NCBI GenBank assembly: GCA_947522735.1 | Contig: CANNTZ010000002.1 | Span: 1 to 64,000, forward strand | Length of the DNA: 64,000 nucleotides | Origin: an uncultured Oscillospiraceae bacterium | GTDB lineage: Bacteria > Bacillota > Clostridia > Oscillospirales > Ruminococcaceae | Reading direction: 5' to 3' | Part shown: positions 48,553 to 57,097 of the stretch, piece by piece | Position numbering within the stretch: the first letter of the stretch is position 1 | Layout of the letters: the number at the start of each line of letters is the position of its first letter | The notes under the pieces: model-generated | What the model saw: the letters and a program-made list of their open reading frames with translations, nothing else | Told to the model about the DNA's origin: nothing | The model's database searches: none | Made by a program: the position numbers and the translations under genes

Positions 48553-51159
48553 TCAGAAGCGCAGCTCCACTTCAAATTCGTTTATCTTGCCGCTGCATTC
48601 CAGCTCGACACACTCTCTTTCGGCGCAGTAGACGCCGCCGGTCACGCTCGATGCGTGAACGCGCTCGTCCGGATGCGGCAGCCGTAGCAGTATCCGACGC
48701 GGCGTTTCGCCGTCGGCGCGCTCAAGGCGCACCTTCGCCGTAATCCTGCCCTCCGAGAGCTTGGAGCACACGCGGAAGCTAAGCCTGCCGAACAGCGACT
48801 TAACGCCCTCAGCGGAGAGCTCCCTGCCGTCCTCCAGCCATGCACGCGGCACCCCTGCCAGCAGCCGCAGCTCGTCTCCGGCCTCCAGCCACAGCATCCA
48901 CCGGCAACGCATCAGGAACCAGCCCTCCTCGTGCAGCTTGTGCGGGCTCGCGTGCCAGTAATGCTCCCAGAAGGAGTAGGTTCCGCGGTCGGCAAGCCCG
49001 GCAAAATTGTTGTAAAACTCGCTCAGGAACGCCTTGACGTTGCCGCGCATCAGGTTAAGATAGGGGTGCGGGCTGTAATAGGGCTGGGAGAATACGACGT
49101 TGCGCGCGCAGATATATTCTGCGAGGTAGTTTTCCAGCATTTCTGCGGTCTCGCCGGCGCAGTCAAGCAATCCGTGCAGACAGAGATACTGCACTCCGAT
49201 GATATCGCGGATGATGGACGCGCCGTGCGAATACCACGTTCCGCCCTCGGCATATAGAGACAGCGCGCCCGGATTTTCCGTCCACGCAGGGAACGACGGG
49301 ATCCATCTGCCGTTGCCCAGCGGGATAAGCGGCGCATTTATCAGGTTTTCACGCAACGCGTCGAGAATATCGCGCCTGTATTCTTCAGAAAGTCTGCCGT
49401 ATTTTTCGGCATATTCGGGCGCAGCATTCGCCAGCAGTCTCGATGCGGCCACAAAGCCCGCGTAAGCGCCGGAGTTGAGCGCAAAGGAGTGGAACATATC
49501 GTCCGGATCGGCGACCTTGCCGGAGATCATGCCGTAGCCGTTTCCGCGCAGGGCTTCGTCAAGATTCTGCTCCCGCCAGCGCAGGTTGTATTCGCAGGCG
49601 GCGATGACGTTCCTCGCGACACGCTTCGCCCAGTCCTCGTCGCGCGTATAAAGATAGTGCTCTCCCATCGTCCACAGCGCGTAGCCGGTCTCAAGCATAT
49701 AGCCGCCGAAGTTCTGGATGAAGCCGTCGTCGTGCTGCTTTTCGATAAAATATTGCAGCGCGCGCTCGGCAAGCCTGTGATTAGCAAGCGAATCGAGGAA
49801 CTGTATCGCAGGCGAGCTCTCCGAGCCTATGGCCGTGTAGACGCCGATTGCCGGGAGCACCGCGCCGTCCGGCTCCCTGCCGAAATAGACCATCTCGGTG
49901 TGCAGCAAGCCGGCGTGTATCATCTCGTCGATGCGCTTCTCCGGAACGTGGAGCTCCGCGTTCTTTGCAAGCCGCGAATACCAGAAGCGGCGGCACTCCT
50001 CAAGTCGTGCGGAATAGTCGTTCTCCGCGAGCGCCAGTGCGCGCTCGTGCGGCAACGGCGAGTGCGGGAGCATGAACACATACTCAATCTCGCGGCCCGG
50101 CTGCAAGAGCACGTTCATCTCGCTGTGCGGGACCGGCCTGCCGTCCAGCCGCGCAACGAGGTACACCCGCCCGGACGGCAGCACGCCTAAGCCGCTCTCG
50201 CCGTCGTAGCGCGGGACGTGCTTGAGCCCGCGCATGTATTCGCGCCCCGGCAGCGGATCCGGAAGCTTGACATACGCATAGCGCGGCGCCTGCGCTGTAT
50301 TCAGCGCTCTCACGCGGATGTACATCACAAGCTCCTCGCGGGAAGTGCGCTCCTTTTCCTCTTTTTCAAGCTCGTCCGCCCTCTCCTGTTGCTCCGGCGT
50401 CAGCATGTGTCCGGCGCCGTGCAGGTCTGCGACAAGCATGTCAGTCCCTGCGACATGCGCTTCATCCAGCGGCGAGAACTCGTTTGTGACAAAATACTGC
50501 GTTTCATACACGATATCATTATCGGTATTGACGGAGTTGAGTATCGGCAGTATACCGTCCTCAAGGCGGCGGGTGACGTTGCTCTCGCATCCGATGCCAC
50601 GTCCGGCCATGAAGCAATATTTGATATGATCCGCCTCAATCTCCTCGTCGCGCATCAGCTCGCCAAAGCGCCTCGGCGTGACGCAGTCCCACATTTCGGC
50701 ACAGTAATCGCGGATGCCGACCTCAAACAGGCGGATATCGCGCGAAACGCCGAGCCACGCCGGAGATTTAAGCTCGCGCTCGCCGTCAAGACAGCTTTCG
50801 AAGCTCGTCTCCGGCGCCTCCGCTATCCTCTCGAGATTGCTTTTGCCGCCGTTGGCCGCGATATCCCCGGCGAGCTCATCATAATCACGCGCATCGTCCG
50901 CCTCCGTGACGGCGACGCCGTATTCCGGCACGAAAATCGGATACTCCCTGAATACGTCGCGCAGGAAAAAGCTGAAACCGGCGTCGGACGTGCGCACCGT
51001 TACCCGTGTGGCGAACGGCCCCGGCTCCGTCGCGGCATTTTCGAGTGTTACGATCCACCTCGCGCCGCCCCCACTTACGCCGGATATCTTTCCGTGCGCC
51101 GCCGATACGTTGACATCCCGCCGTGCGGATTTGAAAACCAGCGCTATCTTATTTCCCAT
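48553..51159 (-). CDS. (alpha/alpha)6-barrel glycoside-hydrolase-like protein
   Basis: An 868-residue protein. The N-terminal 400 residues are beta-rich. A helical barrel follows (IDEMIHAGLLHTEMVYFG, FIEKQHDDGFIQNFGGYMLE, TGYALWTMGEHYLYTRDEDW) as in GH78, GH95 and related clans, and the C-terminus is again beta-rich. Candidate acidic residues lie in KQHDDGF and GEHYLY. There is no signal peptide, so the substrate must be imported oligosaccharide. The start ATG 51159 has GTGAGG at 6 nt. The promoter carries a palindrome overlapping its -10 box. The family is not assigned. Confidence 0.7.
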   Translation of the reverse strand: MGNKIALVFKSARRDVNVSAAHGKISGVSGGGARWIVTLENAATEPGPFATRVTVRTSDAGFSFFLRDVFREYPIFVPEYGVAVTEADDARDYDELAGDIAANGGKSNLERIAEAPETSFESCLDGERELKSPAWLGVSRDIRLFEVGIRDYCAEMWDCVTPRRFGELMRDEEIEADHIKYCFMAGRGIGCESNVTRRLEDGILPILNSVNTDNDIVYETQYFVTNEFSPLDEAHVAGTDMLVADLHGAGHMLTPEQQERADELEKEEKERTSREELVMYIRVRALNTAQAPRYAYVKLPDPLPGREYMRGLKHVPRYDGESGLGVLPSGRVYLVARLDGRPVPHSEMNVLLQPGREIEYVFMLPHSPLPHERALALAENDYSARLEECRRFWYSRLAKNAELHVPEKRIDEMIHAGLLHTEMVYFGREPDGAVLPAIGVYTAIGSESSPAIQFLDSLANHRLAERALQYFIEKQHDDGFIQNFGGYMLETGYALWTMGEHYLYTRDEDWAKRVARNVIAACEYNLRWREQNLDEALRGNGYGMISGKVADPDDMFHSFALNSGAYAGFVAASRLLANAAPEYAEKYGRLSEEYRRDILDALRENLINAPLIPLGNGRWIPSFPAWTENPGALSLYAEGGTWYSHGASIIRDIIGVQYLCLHGLLDCAGETAEMLENYLAEYICARNVVFSQPYYSPHPYLNLMRGNVKAFLSEFYNNFAGLADRGTYSFWEHYWHASPHKLHEEGWFLMRCRWMLWLEAGDELRLLAGVPRAWLEDGRELSAEGVKSLFGRLSFRVCSKLSEGRITAKVRLERADGETPRRILLRLPHPDERVHASSVTGGVYCAERECVELECSGKINEFEVELRF

Positions 51160-51191
51160 GGCTGTCCTCACCTTTCGTAGATTTTGAGTTT

Positions 51192-51219
51192 ATTATAACG
51201 TTTTATCTGAGGAAGTCAA
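51192..51219 (-). promoter_or_regulatory. Promoter of the (alpha/alpha)6 glycosidase gene with overlapping operator
   Basis: TTGACT (51219-51214), 16 bp, TATAAT (51197-51192) on the minus strand. The near-palindrome TAAAACGTTATA (51205-51194) overlaps the spacer and -10 box, a classic repressor position for a LacI/CcpA-type protein. Confidence 0.75.
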
Positions 51220-51273
51220 TACTAAAAATCCGTTTTTTCTCCAAAACAAAAAATTAATATAGCTACGGCGCTC

Positions 51274-51302
51274 TTTACAAATTCTCTGTAACATGTTAGA
51301 AT
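51274..51302 (+). promoter_or_regulatory. Promoter of the isomerase gene
   Basis: TTTACA (51274-51279), 17 bp, TAGAAT (51297-51302), 38 bp before the start. It is divergent from the glycosidase promoter 55 bp away, so one regulator could affect both. Confidence 0.7.
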
Positions 51303-51339
51303 AATTGTAAAATAATATATTGAAAGGTATATATTACAT

Positions 51340-52014
51340 ATGAAGCGTTCGACTATAAATGAGCTGCTGAGCGACGCAGTGGAGTTTTTTATAAAGATGA
51401 ACTGTCGTCTGCCGCCCTTTGCGTTCTGGACGGTGCGGGAGTGGTACAGTCACTTTGAGGAATATTCCGGCGTCCGGGACGCCATGCTCGGCTGGGACAT
51501 CACCGACTTTGGCAGCGGTCGCTTCAGCCGGACAGGTCTGACGCTGTTCACGCTGCGCGGCGGCGTCTCCGGAGATCCTCGCTATCCGAGACCGTATATC
51601 GAAAAGCTGATGATAGTTGACGAAAACCAGCATATCCCGCTGCATTTTCACTCCGGCGCGATGGAGGATATTGTCAACCGCGGCGGCGGAAACCTGCTGG
51701 TCACGTTCTACAACAGCCTCCCAAGCGGCGAGCTGGACACATCCGACCTGACGCTTTTTACGGACGGACGCAGCGTTAGCTCATCCGCCGGAGCCACCCT
51801 CCGCCTGACTCCCGGCGAGAGCGTGACAATCCTGCCCGGCGTCTATCACTCCTATTTCGGCGAGCCCGGCTGCGGACGGGTGCTTGCAGGCAAGATAGCG
51901 GCGGTTAGCGACGAACCTGCCAGTCGTTTCTATGAGCCCGCCAGCCGCTTTCCGTTCATCGACGAGGACGAGCTTCCGCTTTATCTGCTCATATCCGATT
52001 ATGCCACCATGTAA
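51340..52014 (+). CDS. D-lyxose/D-mannose isomerase-like cupin
   Basis: A 224-residue cupin of the D-lyxose ketol-isomerase family, which interconverts D-lyxose and D-xylulose or D-mannose and D-fructose. The metal site is visible as HIPLHFHSGAMEDIVNRGGG (two His and a Glu), and the later His in ILPGVYHSYFGEPG. The length fits the family. The SD is weak (AAAGG, 12 nt away). Divergence from the glycosidase gene and closeness to uxaA and uxaB suggest that it handles a sugar released from the glycan. Confidence 0.85.
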   Translation: MKRSTINELLSDAVEFFIKMNCRLPPFAFWTVREWYSHFEEYSGVRDAMLGWDITDFGSGRFSRTGLTLFTLRGGVSGDPRYPRPYIEKLMIVDENQHIPLHFHSGAMEDIVNRGGGNLLVTFYNSLPSGELDTSDLTLFTDGRSVSSSAGATLRLTPGESVTILPGVYHSYFGEPGCGRVLAGKIAAVSDEPASRFYEPASRFPFIDEDELPLYLLISDYATM

Positions 52015-52020
52015 AAAATG

Positions 52021-52060
52021 TCCGGGGAACGCTTTCCTTCGAGCCCCGGATATTTCAGCT
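52021..52060 (+). terminator. Possible terminator after the isomerase gene
   Basis: TCCGGGG (52021-52027) pairs with CCCCGGA (52044-52050), followed by TATTTCAGCTTTT. The T tract is interrupted. Confidence 0.5.
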
Positions 52061-52064
52061 TTTC

Positions 52065-52076
52065 TAAAACGTTTTA
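52065..52076. promoter_or_regulatory. Palindrome TAAAACGTTTTA between convergent genes
   Basis: A perfect 12-bp copy of the core found at 99-110 and 3978-3989, immediately after the isomerase terminator and followed by TTTTTTG. Confidence 0.35.
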
Positions 52077-52164
52077 TTTTTTGCTCCGGCCGCTTCAGCC
52101 TGAACACGGCTCAGCCAACCATGCAAGTGCATCCTCGTGGATATTTTCCAGCGCCTCGCGCTCG

Positions 52165-52986
52165 TCAATTCGGGGCATAAAACTCAAACACGAGAATGTT
52201 GAAATCGTTGCGCAGCCTCGCACTGTCCAGCTCCTCTCGCACCGTCCATGCGACCGACAGCGGCTTGAACAGCCCGAGACACAGCCGGACGCCGAGAGCG
52301 TCGCACTCGCCGATGCTACAGGCGATGATGTGCGGCCTTGTCCTGAGGTTTGAAAGCAGATTGCGGCGCGAAAAACGCTGAGCATTCGAGAGCCTTTTGC
52401 TCTTTTCACGATAGCCGTCCGTCACCTGTCCACGCAGCACGTCCGGCGCGTTGCGCCTGAACCATACAAGCACTTCCGGATCCGCCGACAGCACCGCGTA
52501 GCCGCCCTTATAATCGCGCAGCCTCTCCCAAAGCCTCTCGCACAGGCTTTCCGTCTGCCCCGCGCCAACGGTCTTGACGTCTATCAAGAGCGGCACGCGC
52601 CCGGCAACCTCCTCCAGCACCTGACCGAGCAGCGGAATATGTTCATCCGTTCCGAACAGCCGATACTGCGACAGCTCCTCATAATCGAGCTTGCGAACCC
52701 TCGTTTTCTCCGCTCCGCAGGCCCGTTTCAGCCCCTCGTCATGGAACACGGCAAGCCGTCCGTCCTTTGTCATGCGCACGTCCAGCTCGATGCCGTAGCC
52801 CCGGCGCGCCGCGAGCCGAAACGCCGGCATGGAATTTTCCGGCGTTGACTGATCCTGCTTATACAATCCCCTGTGCGCGTAAAAATGCCCGCAGAGGCGC
52901 TTTTTCTGCTCCTCAGTCAGCTTTTTGGGCTTGACAATCAGCGCGAATGCGACGATAATAATAATGATCACCGCCAAAAGCGCCAT
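52165..52986 (-). CDS. Glycerophosphodiester phosphodiesterase family protein
   Basis: About 273 residues. An N-terminal hydrophobic helix (MALLAVIIIIIVAFALIV) anchors a GDPD TIM barrel with FYAHRG, STPENSMPAF, GIELDVRMTKDG and VFHDEGLKR, which include the catalytic His pair and metal-binding Glu and Asp. It should hydrolyse glycerophosphodiesters or related lipid or polymer esters at the membrane. The frame opens at ATG 53001, where GGAGG touches the start codon; ATG 52986 with TGGAG at 9 nt is more likely. Confidence 0.9.
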   Translation of the reverse strand: MALLAVIIIIIVAFALIVKPKKLTEEQKKRLCGHFYAHRGLYKQDQSTPENSMPAFRLAARRGYGIELDVRMTKDGRLAVFHDEGLKRACGAEKTRVRKLDYEELSQYRLFGTDEHIPLLGQVLEEVAGRVPLLIDVKTVGAGQTESLCERLWERLRDYKGGYAVLSADPEVLVWFRRNAPDVLRGQVTDGYREKSKRLSNAQRFSRRNLLSNLRTRPHIIACSIGECDALGVRLCLGLFKPLSVAWTVREELDSARLRNDFNILVFEFYAPN

Positions 52987-53091
52987 AATTATGTACTCCA
53001 TCCTCCGTTACCTCTTTTCCCGTTGTTAGATTATATTTTAGCACAAACGCGACACGGTTTACAGTGCTTTTTATAAATATTTTTTGATTGG

Positions 53092-53973
53092 ATGCTGGTT
53101 TTGATGATTTCAGATGTTACCGCCGGAAAACTATACGTCGTTGCAACTCCGATAGGCTGTCCGGACGACCTCACGCCGCGCGCCGCAGCAATACTCAAGA
53201 GCGCGCCGGTCATCGCCGCCGAGGACACCCGCACCTCTTGGCCGCTGCTGTCGCGGCTCGGCGTCGAGACAAAGCTCGTCTCCTACCACAAATTCAACGA
53301 ACGCTCCCGCGTGGACGAGCTGATTGACGAGCTTGCCTCCGGTCGCGACGTTGCGCTCATCTCCGACGCCGGAACGCCCTGCGTCTCCGACCCCGGCTGT
53401 ATCCTCGTCGAGGCCGCAGCAGCAGCCGGTTACGACGTCGTGGCGGTGTGTGGAGCGTGCGCCGCAGTGTCGGCGGCTTCGGTCTCCGGCTTCGACCTCA
53501 GCTCTTTTGCCTTTTACGGTTTCGTCCCGCGCGAGAGCGGCGAGATAAAAAAGCTGTGGGAGCGCATACTCTCGGACAGCGTCAGAGCCGCCGTGTTCTA
53601 CGAATCGCCTATGCGCATACTTTCAACCGTTTCCTCGCTGTGCGAGGCGGCGCCGGCAGCAAGACTGTGCGTCTGCAACGACCTTACCAAGCTGCACGAG
53701 CGCATTTACCGCGGCTCGCCCGCCGGAGTTCTTGCGGAGCTCGAGGCTAATCCGAACTGCCGGAAGGGTGAATACACCATCGTCATGCAGCCGCCGGAGC
53801 CGGAGAAAAAAAGCGTCGACGCACTGCTTCCGGAGGCGCTGCTGCTCGACTGCATCCTGCGCGAGGGCTGCTCGATAAAGGACGCCGTCGCCTCCGTGAC
53901 AAAGCAGGGGCTCTATTCCAAAAAGGAGCTGTACTCCGCCGGCTTGCGGCTGCGCGACATGCTGGCGGAATGA
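53092..53973 (+). CDS. rsmI: 16S rRNA (cytidine-2'-O)-methyltransferase RsmI
   Basis: A 293-residue SAM-dependent tetrapyrrole-methylase-fold enzyme that methylates C1402 of 16S rRNA. It has LYVVATPIGCPDDLTPRA (the family usually has N where C stands in PIGC), VIAAEDTRTS, VALISDAGTPCVSDPG and VFYESPMRI. ATG 53104 is an alternative start; neither has a good SD. It is a single gene between a GDPD gene and a non-coding stretch. Confidence 0.94.
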   Translation: MLVLMISDVTAGKLYVVATPIGCPDDLTPRAAAILKSAPVIAAEDTRTSWPLLSRLGVETKLVSYHKFNERSRVDELIDELASGRDVALISDAGTPCVSDPGCILVEAAAAAGYDVVAVCGACAAVSAASVSGFDLSSFAFYGFVPRESGEIKKLWERILSDSVRAAVFYESPMRILSTVSSLCEAAPAARLCVCNDLTKLHERIYRGSPAGVLAELEANPNCRKGEYTIVMQPPEPEKKSVDALLPEALLLDCILREGCSIKDAVASVTKQGLYSKKELYSAGLRLRDMLAE

Positions 53974-54295
53974 GCTGCGAAAGCCCCATCCCGGAGCACG
54001 GGATACCGTTCCGCCGCAAAACGCTTTTCCCGCGTCCCGCTAACACAGCCACTGCGAATGACAGGGCACCCCTGCGCTGCCGTAGCTTGTCGCTGTCATT
54101 TTGACGCCGCGAAATTCCTATTCCGTCCATTTTCTCCGCGACAGCGAGAACGCGCAGCCTGCGCCGATGGACGGCGGCTTCGCGGAGACGAAAAACGTCC
54201 GTTATACACTCCGTCGGCCTTGACGGCCACTGCGGGCTGACGCTTTTCCCCTTTATGAGCGTCTCCCGGCGCGTTCGGAACCATTTTTTACAAAT
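53974..54295. other. Non-coding GC-rich stretch
   Basis: No convincing gene. It contains several local inverted repeats (for example GGCCTTGACGGCC near 54220-54232 and CGCGGAGACG-type segments) and no promoter I can support. It may be degraded sequence or a structured RNA; I see no known RNA family. Confidence 0.4.
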
Positions 54296-54336
54296 AAAAA
54301 AGGGCGCGGTTCATCAGCTTGATCCGCGTCCTTTTT
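54296..54336. terminator. Bidirectional terminator
   Basis: AAAAAAGGGCGCGG pairs with CCGCGTCCTTTTT with one wobble around a 14-nt loop. On the minus strand it is followed by TTTTTTATTTG and ends the uxaB-uxaA-oxidoreductase operon 43 nt after its last stop. Confidence 0.88.
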
Positions 54337-54379
54337 CCGTATCTATTTTATCCCGTGCGCAGAGCTGCGGGAGCTTTGG

Positions 54380-55633
54380 TCACACGTTTTCGCCCAGCAG
54401 CTCCCATATATCGACGATCCGGCCCTCCTTGATCGAGACGTTGGCGGCAGCGCCGACCATAATTGACTCGGCTCCCGCCTTCGTTCCCGCCGCGTGACCG
54501 AGAGGATCGGGGACGTCCTTGAGAAACAGCATCCTGCGCAGACGTTCGTCGCCGCCGCCGTGACCGCCTCTCGACTTGGTGACATGATACTCGGCGACGT
54601 TGTTCTCAAGGTCAAATATGCGTATAACGTCGCAGCTCGGGTCAAAATCCGGCCCGGTCTCCGGCATGTATGCCTCGAGGCGGCCCTTAGAGCCGTTTAT
54701 TGAGATTCGCCAGCCCTCGTAGGGACATGTGGAGTTGAGCGAGTAGCTCATCATCGCACCGCCGTCGTAGCTGACGTTGACCGCCATAGTGTCGTAGATA
54801 TCGATATCGTCCGCATAGACGCAGCCGTCCTTGACATAGCCGTCGTATTTTTCGTTTTCGGCGTAAAAATCCCGTTCAAAGTCGGTCAGCCTGTAGCGGA
54901 AAGCACATTTTTCGGCAAATTCGCACTCGCGGCAGTTTTTTCCCCTCATGCCGTTCGCGTATTTAGCGCTTCCGGAGGAGCCGTACAGGTTGAGCCTGCC
55001 GAACGCCGATACCTTCACCGGCTTTTGTCCGATCCACCAGTTGACAAGATCAAAATGGTGTGTGGATTTGTGGACGAGCAGGCCGCCGCTCTTTGCCATG
55101 CGGGCGTTCCAGCGGCGATAATAGCTGGTTCCGTGCGCATTGACGTCCATGTTGCGGTCGAGCAGCCATTCGAAGTGGACGCTGAATACGTCGCCGATGG
55201 CGCCGTCTGCGATGAGCCGTTTTATTTTGGTGGAAAACGGCGCGTAACGGTAGTTGAAGGTGACGGTGACCTTGCGTCCGGTGCGCTTTTCGGCGTCGAT
55301 TATCGCTTTGCAGCGCTCCGCGTCGATAGTCATCGGCTTCTCCGTAATGACGTCGCAGCCATGCTCAAGCGAACGGACGATATAATCGCTGTGATACGCG
55401 TCTACCGTCGTCACAAGCACCACGTCCGGCTTCGCCCCGGCTATCATCTCGTCAAAGTCATGGTAGACCGGGATGCCGCACTCGCGCCCGACATATTCGG
55501 AGCGCCCGGGATTGACGTCATAGACGCCAACAAGCTCCGCCACATCGGCAAACTCCTCTCTCATCGGCCGCGCGTACATGCTAAGCATTCTGCCACTTGC
55601 TCCGGCAAACGCGTATCGCTTCAATCTGCTCAT
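54380..55633 (-). CDS. Gfo/Idh/MocA-family oxidoreductase
   Basis: A 417-residue NAD(P)-dependent sugar oxidoreductase. The Rossmann segment is YAFAGASGRMLSMY, then the family motif DVITEKPMTID near 97-107 with the catalytic Lys, and STHHFDLVNWW with the active-site His. An insert NCRECEFAEKCAF (Cys-x2-Cys-x5-Cys) may bind metal. ATG 55633 with AAAGGCGG at 7 nt is preferred over 55651. It lies 39 bp after uxaA in the same operon and may oxidise a uronic acid or rare sugar. Confidence 0.88.
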   Translation of the reverse strand: MSRLKRYAFAGASGRMLSMYARPMREEFADVAELVGVYDVNPGRSEYVGRECGIPVYHDFDEMIAGAKPDVVLVTTVDAYHSDYIVRSLEHGCDVITEKPMTIDAERCKAIIDAEKRTGRKVTVTFNYRYAPFSTKIKRLIADGAIGDVFSVHFEWLLDRNMDVNAHGTSYYRRWNARMAKSGGLLVHKSTHHFDLVNWWIGQKPVKVSAFGRLNLYGSSGSAKYANGMRGKNCRECEFAEKCAFRYRLTDFERDFYAENEKYDGYVKDGCVYADDIDIYDTMAVNVSYDGGAMMSYSLNSTCPYEGWRISINGSKGRLEAYMPETGPDFDPSCDVIRIFDLENNVAEYHVTKSRGGHGGGDERLRRMLFLKDVPDPLGHAAGTKAGAESIMVGAAANVSIKEGRIVDIWELLGENV

Positions 55634-55672
55634 ATAAATACCGCCTTTCATCCAATTGCTATTGTATATATT

Positions 55673-57097
55673 TTACAGCGTAACTCCCGTCTTATAGATA
55701 CAGAAGTCGCGCGCAAAATTGCTTTCCGTTTTTGTGACAGCTCTTCCGGAGGCGACGTCCAGCACCTGTCGGAGCAGCTCGTCGCAAAGTCCATCCATCG
55801 TGCCGCCGTCGAGCAGCCGCCCCGCGTCGAAATCGATCCAGCAAGGCTTTTTCTGCGCAAGCGCCGTGTTTGTGGATATCCGCAGCACCGGCGCCGGCGC
55901 TCCGAACGGCGTGCCGCGTCCCGTTGTGAAGAGCACGAGCTGCGCGCCGGAGATCACCTCGGCATTTGAGGAGACGAGATCGTTGCCCGGCGCGTCCAGC
56001 AGGTTGAGCCCGGCCACAGACACCTGCTCACCGTAGCCGAGCACCGACTCTACCGGCGACGCGCCGCCCTTGAGGATGCAGCCGAGCGACTTTTCCTCAA
56101 GCGTCGTGATGCCACCCGCCCTGTTGCCCGGCGACGGATTCTCGTAGACCTCGCAGCCGTTCGCGATAAAGCTCCGCTTGGTGCGGTTTATCATCGCCGT
56201 CAGCTCATCAAACAGCTCCCGCGTGCGGCAACGCGACATCAGCACCGTCTCCGCGCCGAACATCTCCGGCACCTCTGTCAGTATCACCGAGCCGCCCATA
56301 GCAATCAGCTTATCGGAGAGGCATCCGAGCAGCGGATTGGCGGTTATCCCGGAAAACCCGTCCGAGCCGCCGCACTTCAACCCCAGCACAAGCTCGCTTG
56401 CTGGCGTCCGCACACGCCGCGCCCTCGATGCGCTCGCTATGAGCCGTTCGACCAGCGCGCAGGCGCTCTCGACCTCATCGCGCTCCTCCTGACAGAGCAT
56501 GAACCTGACCCTGTCGCCGTCCCGGCCTCCAAGGCGCTCTTTTACCTTGTCGAGCTGCGTGTTTTCGCAGCCAAGCCCCATCACCAGCACGCCTCCCGCG
56601 TTTGGGTGGCGTATAAGCCCGACCAGCGCGTCAAGGGTGTGCTCCGCGTCGCCGCCAAGCTGCGAGCAGCCATAGGGGTGCGGAAAAGCGTAAACGCCGT
56701 CAATGTTCTCTGTCTTATAACCCGAAAATCGCCTTTCCACCGCCCTTGCCGCCGCGTTTACGCAGCCGACGGTCGGGATTATCCATATCTCGTTGCGTAT
56801 CCCGGCACGGCCCTCACGGCGCGGATAGCCCATGAAAAATTGCGGCCGGATGCGCGGCAGCTCGCAAAAATCCGGCGCATATTCGTATTCGAGCAGTCCA
56901 TGCAGGCCCGAGCGCAGATTGTGCGTGTGGATCCACTCGCCTGCCGAAATATCACATGCTGCGACGCCGATCGGGTGTCCGTACTTTATTACGGTTCCGC
57001 CCTCGCCTATATCCCGCGCCGCTATCTTGTGCCCCGCCCTTTCGCCGTCCAACATGACCTCGACGTTGTCTCCCGGCGCTATCCTCAGCGTTTTCAT
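55673..57097 (-). CDS. uxaA: Altronate dehydratase
   Basis: A 474-residue full-length enzyme converting D-altronate to 2-keto-3-deoxygluconate. An N-terminal SAF domain (ALRIAPGDNVEVML-like, residues 1-85) precedes the dehydratase domain with FMGYPRREGRAGIRNEIWII, PHPYGCSQLG, VMGLGCENTQ, LKCGGSDGFSGITANP and VLFTTGRGTPFGAP. The conserved cysteines fit an Fe-dependent enzyme. Its start overlaps the uxaB stop (ATGA). KDG kinase and aldolase are not in the window; the PfkB gene at 62331 is not adjacent. Confidence 0.94.
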   Translation of the reverse strand: MKTLRIAPGDNVEVMLDGERAGHKIAARDIGEGGTVIKYGHPIGVAACDISAGEWIHTHNLRSGLHGLLEYEYAPDFCELPRIRPQFFMGYPRREGRAGIRNEIWIIPTVGCVNAAARAVERRFSGYKTENIDGVYAFPHPYGCSQLGGDAEHTLDALVGLIRHPNAGGVLVMGLGCENTQLDKVKERLGGRDGDRVRFMLCQEERDEVESACALVERLIASASRARRVRTPASELVLGLKCGGSDGFSGITANPLLGCLSDKLIAMGGSVILTEVPEMFGAETVLMSRCRTRELFDELTAMINRTKRSFIANGCEVYENPSPGNRAGGITTLEEKSLGCILKGGASPVESVLGYGEQVSVAGLNLLDAPGNDLVSSNAEVISGAQLVLFTTGRGTPFGAPAPVLRISTNTALAQKKPCWIDFDAGRLLDGGTMDGLCDELLRQVLDVASGRAVTKTESNFARDFCIYKTGVTL

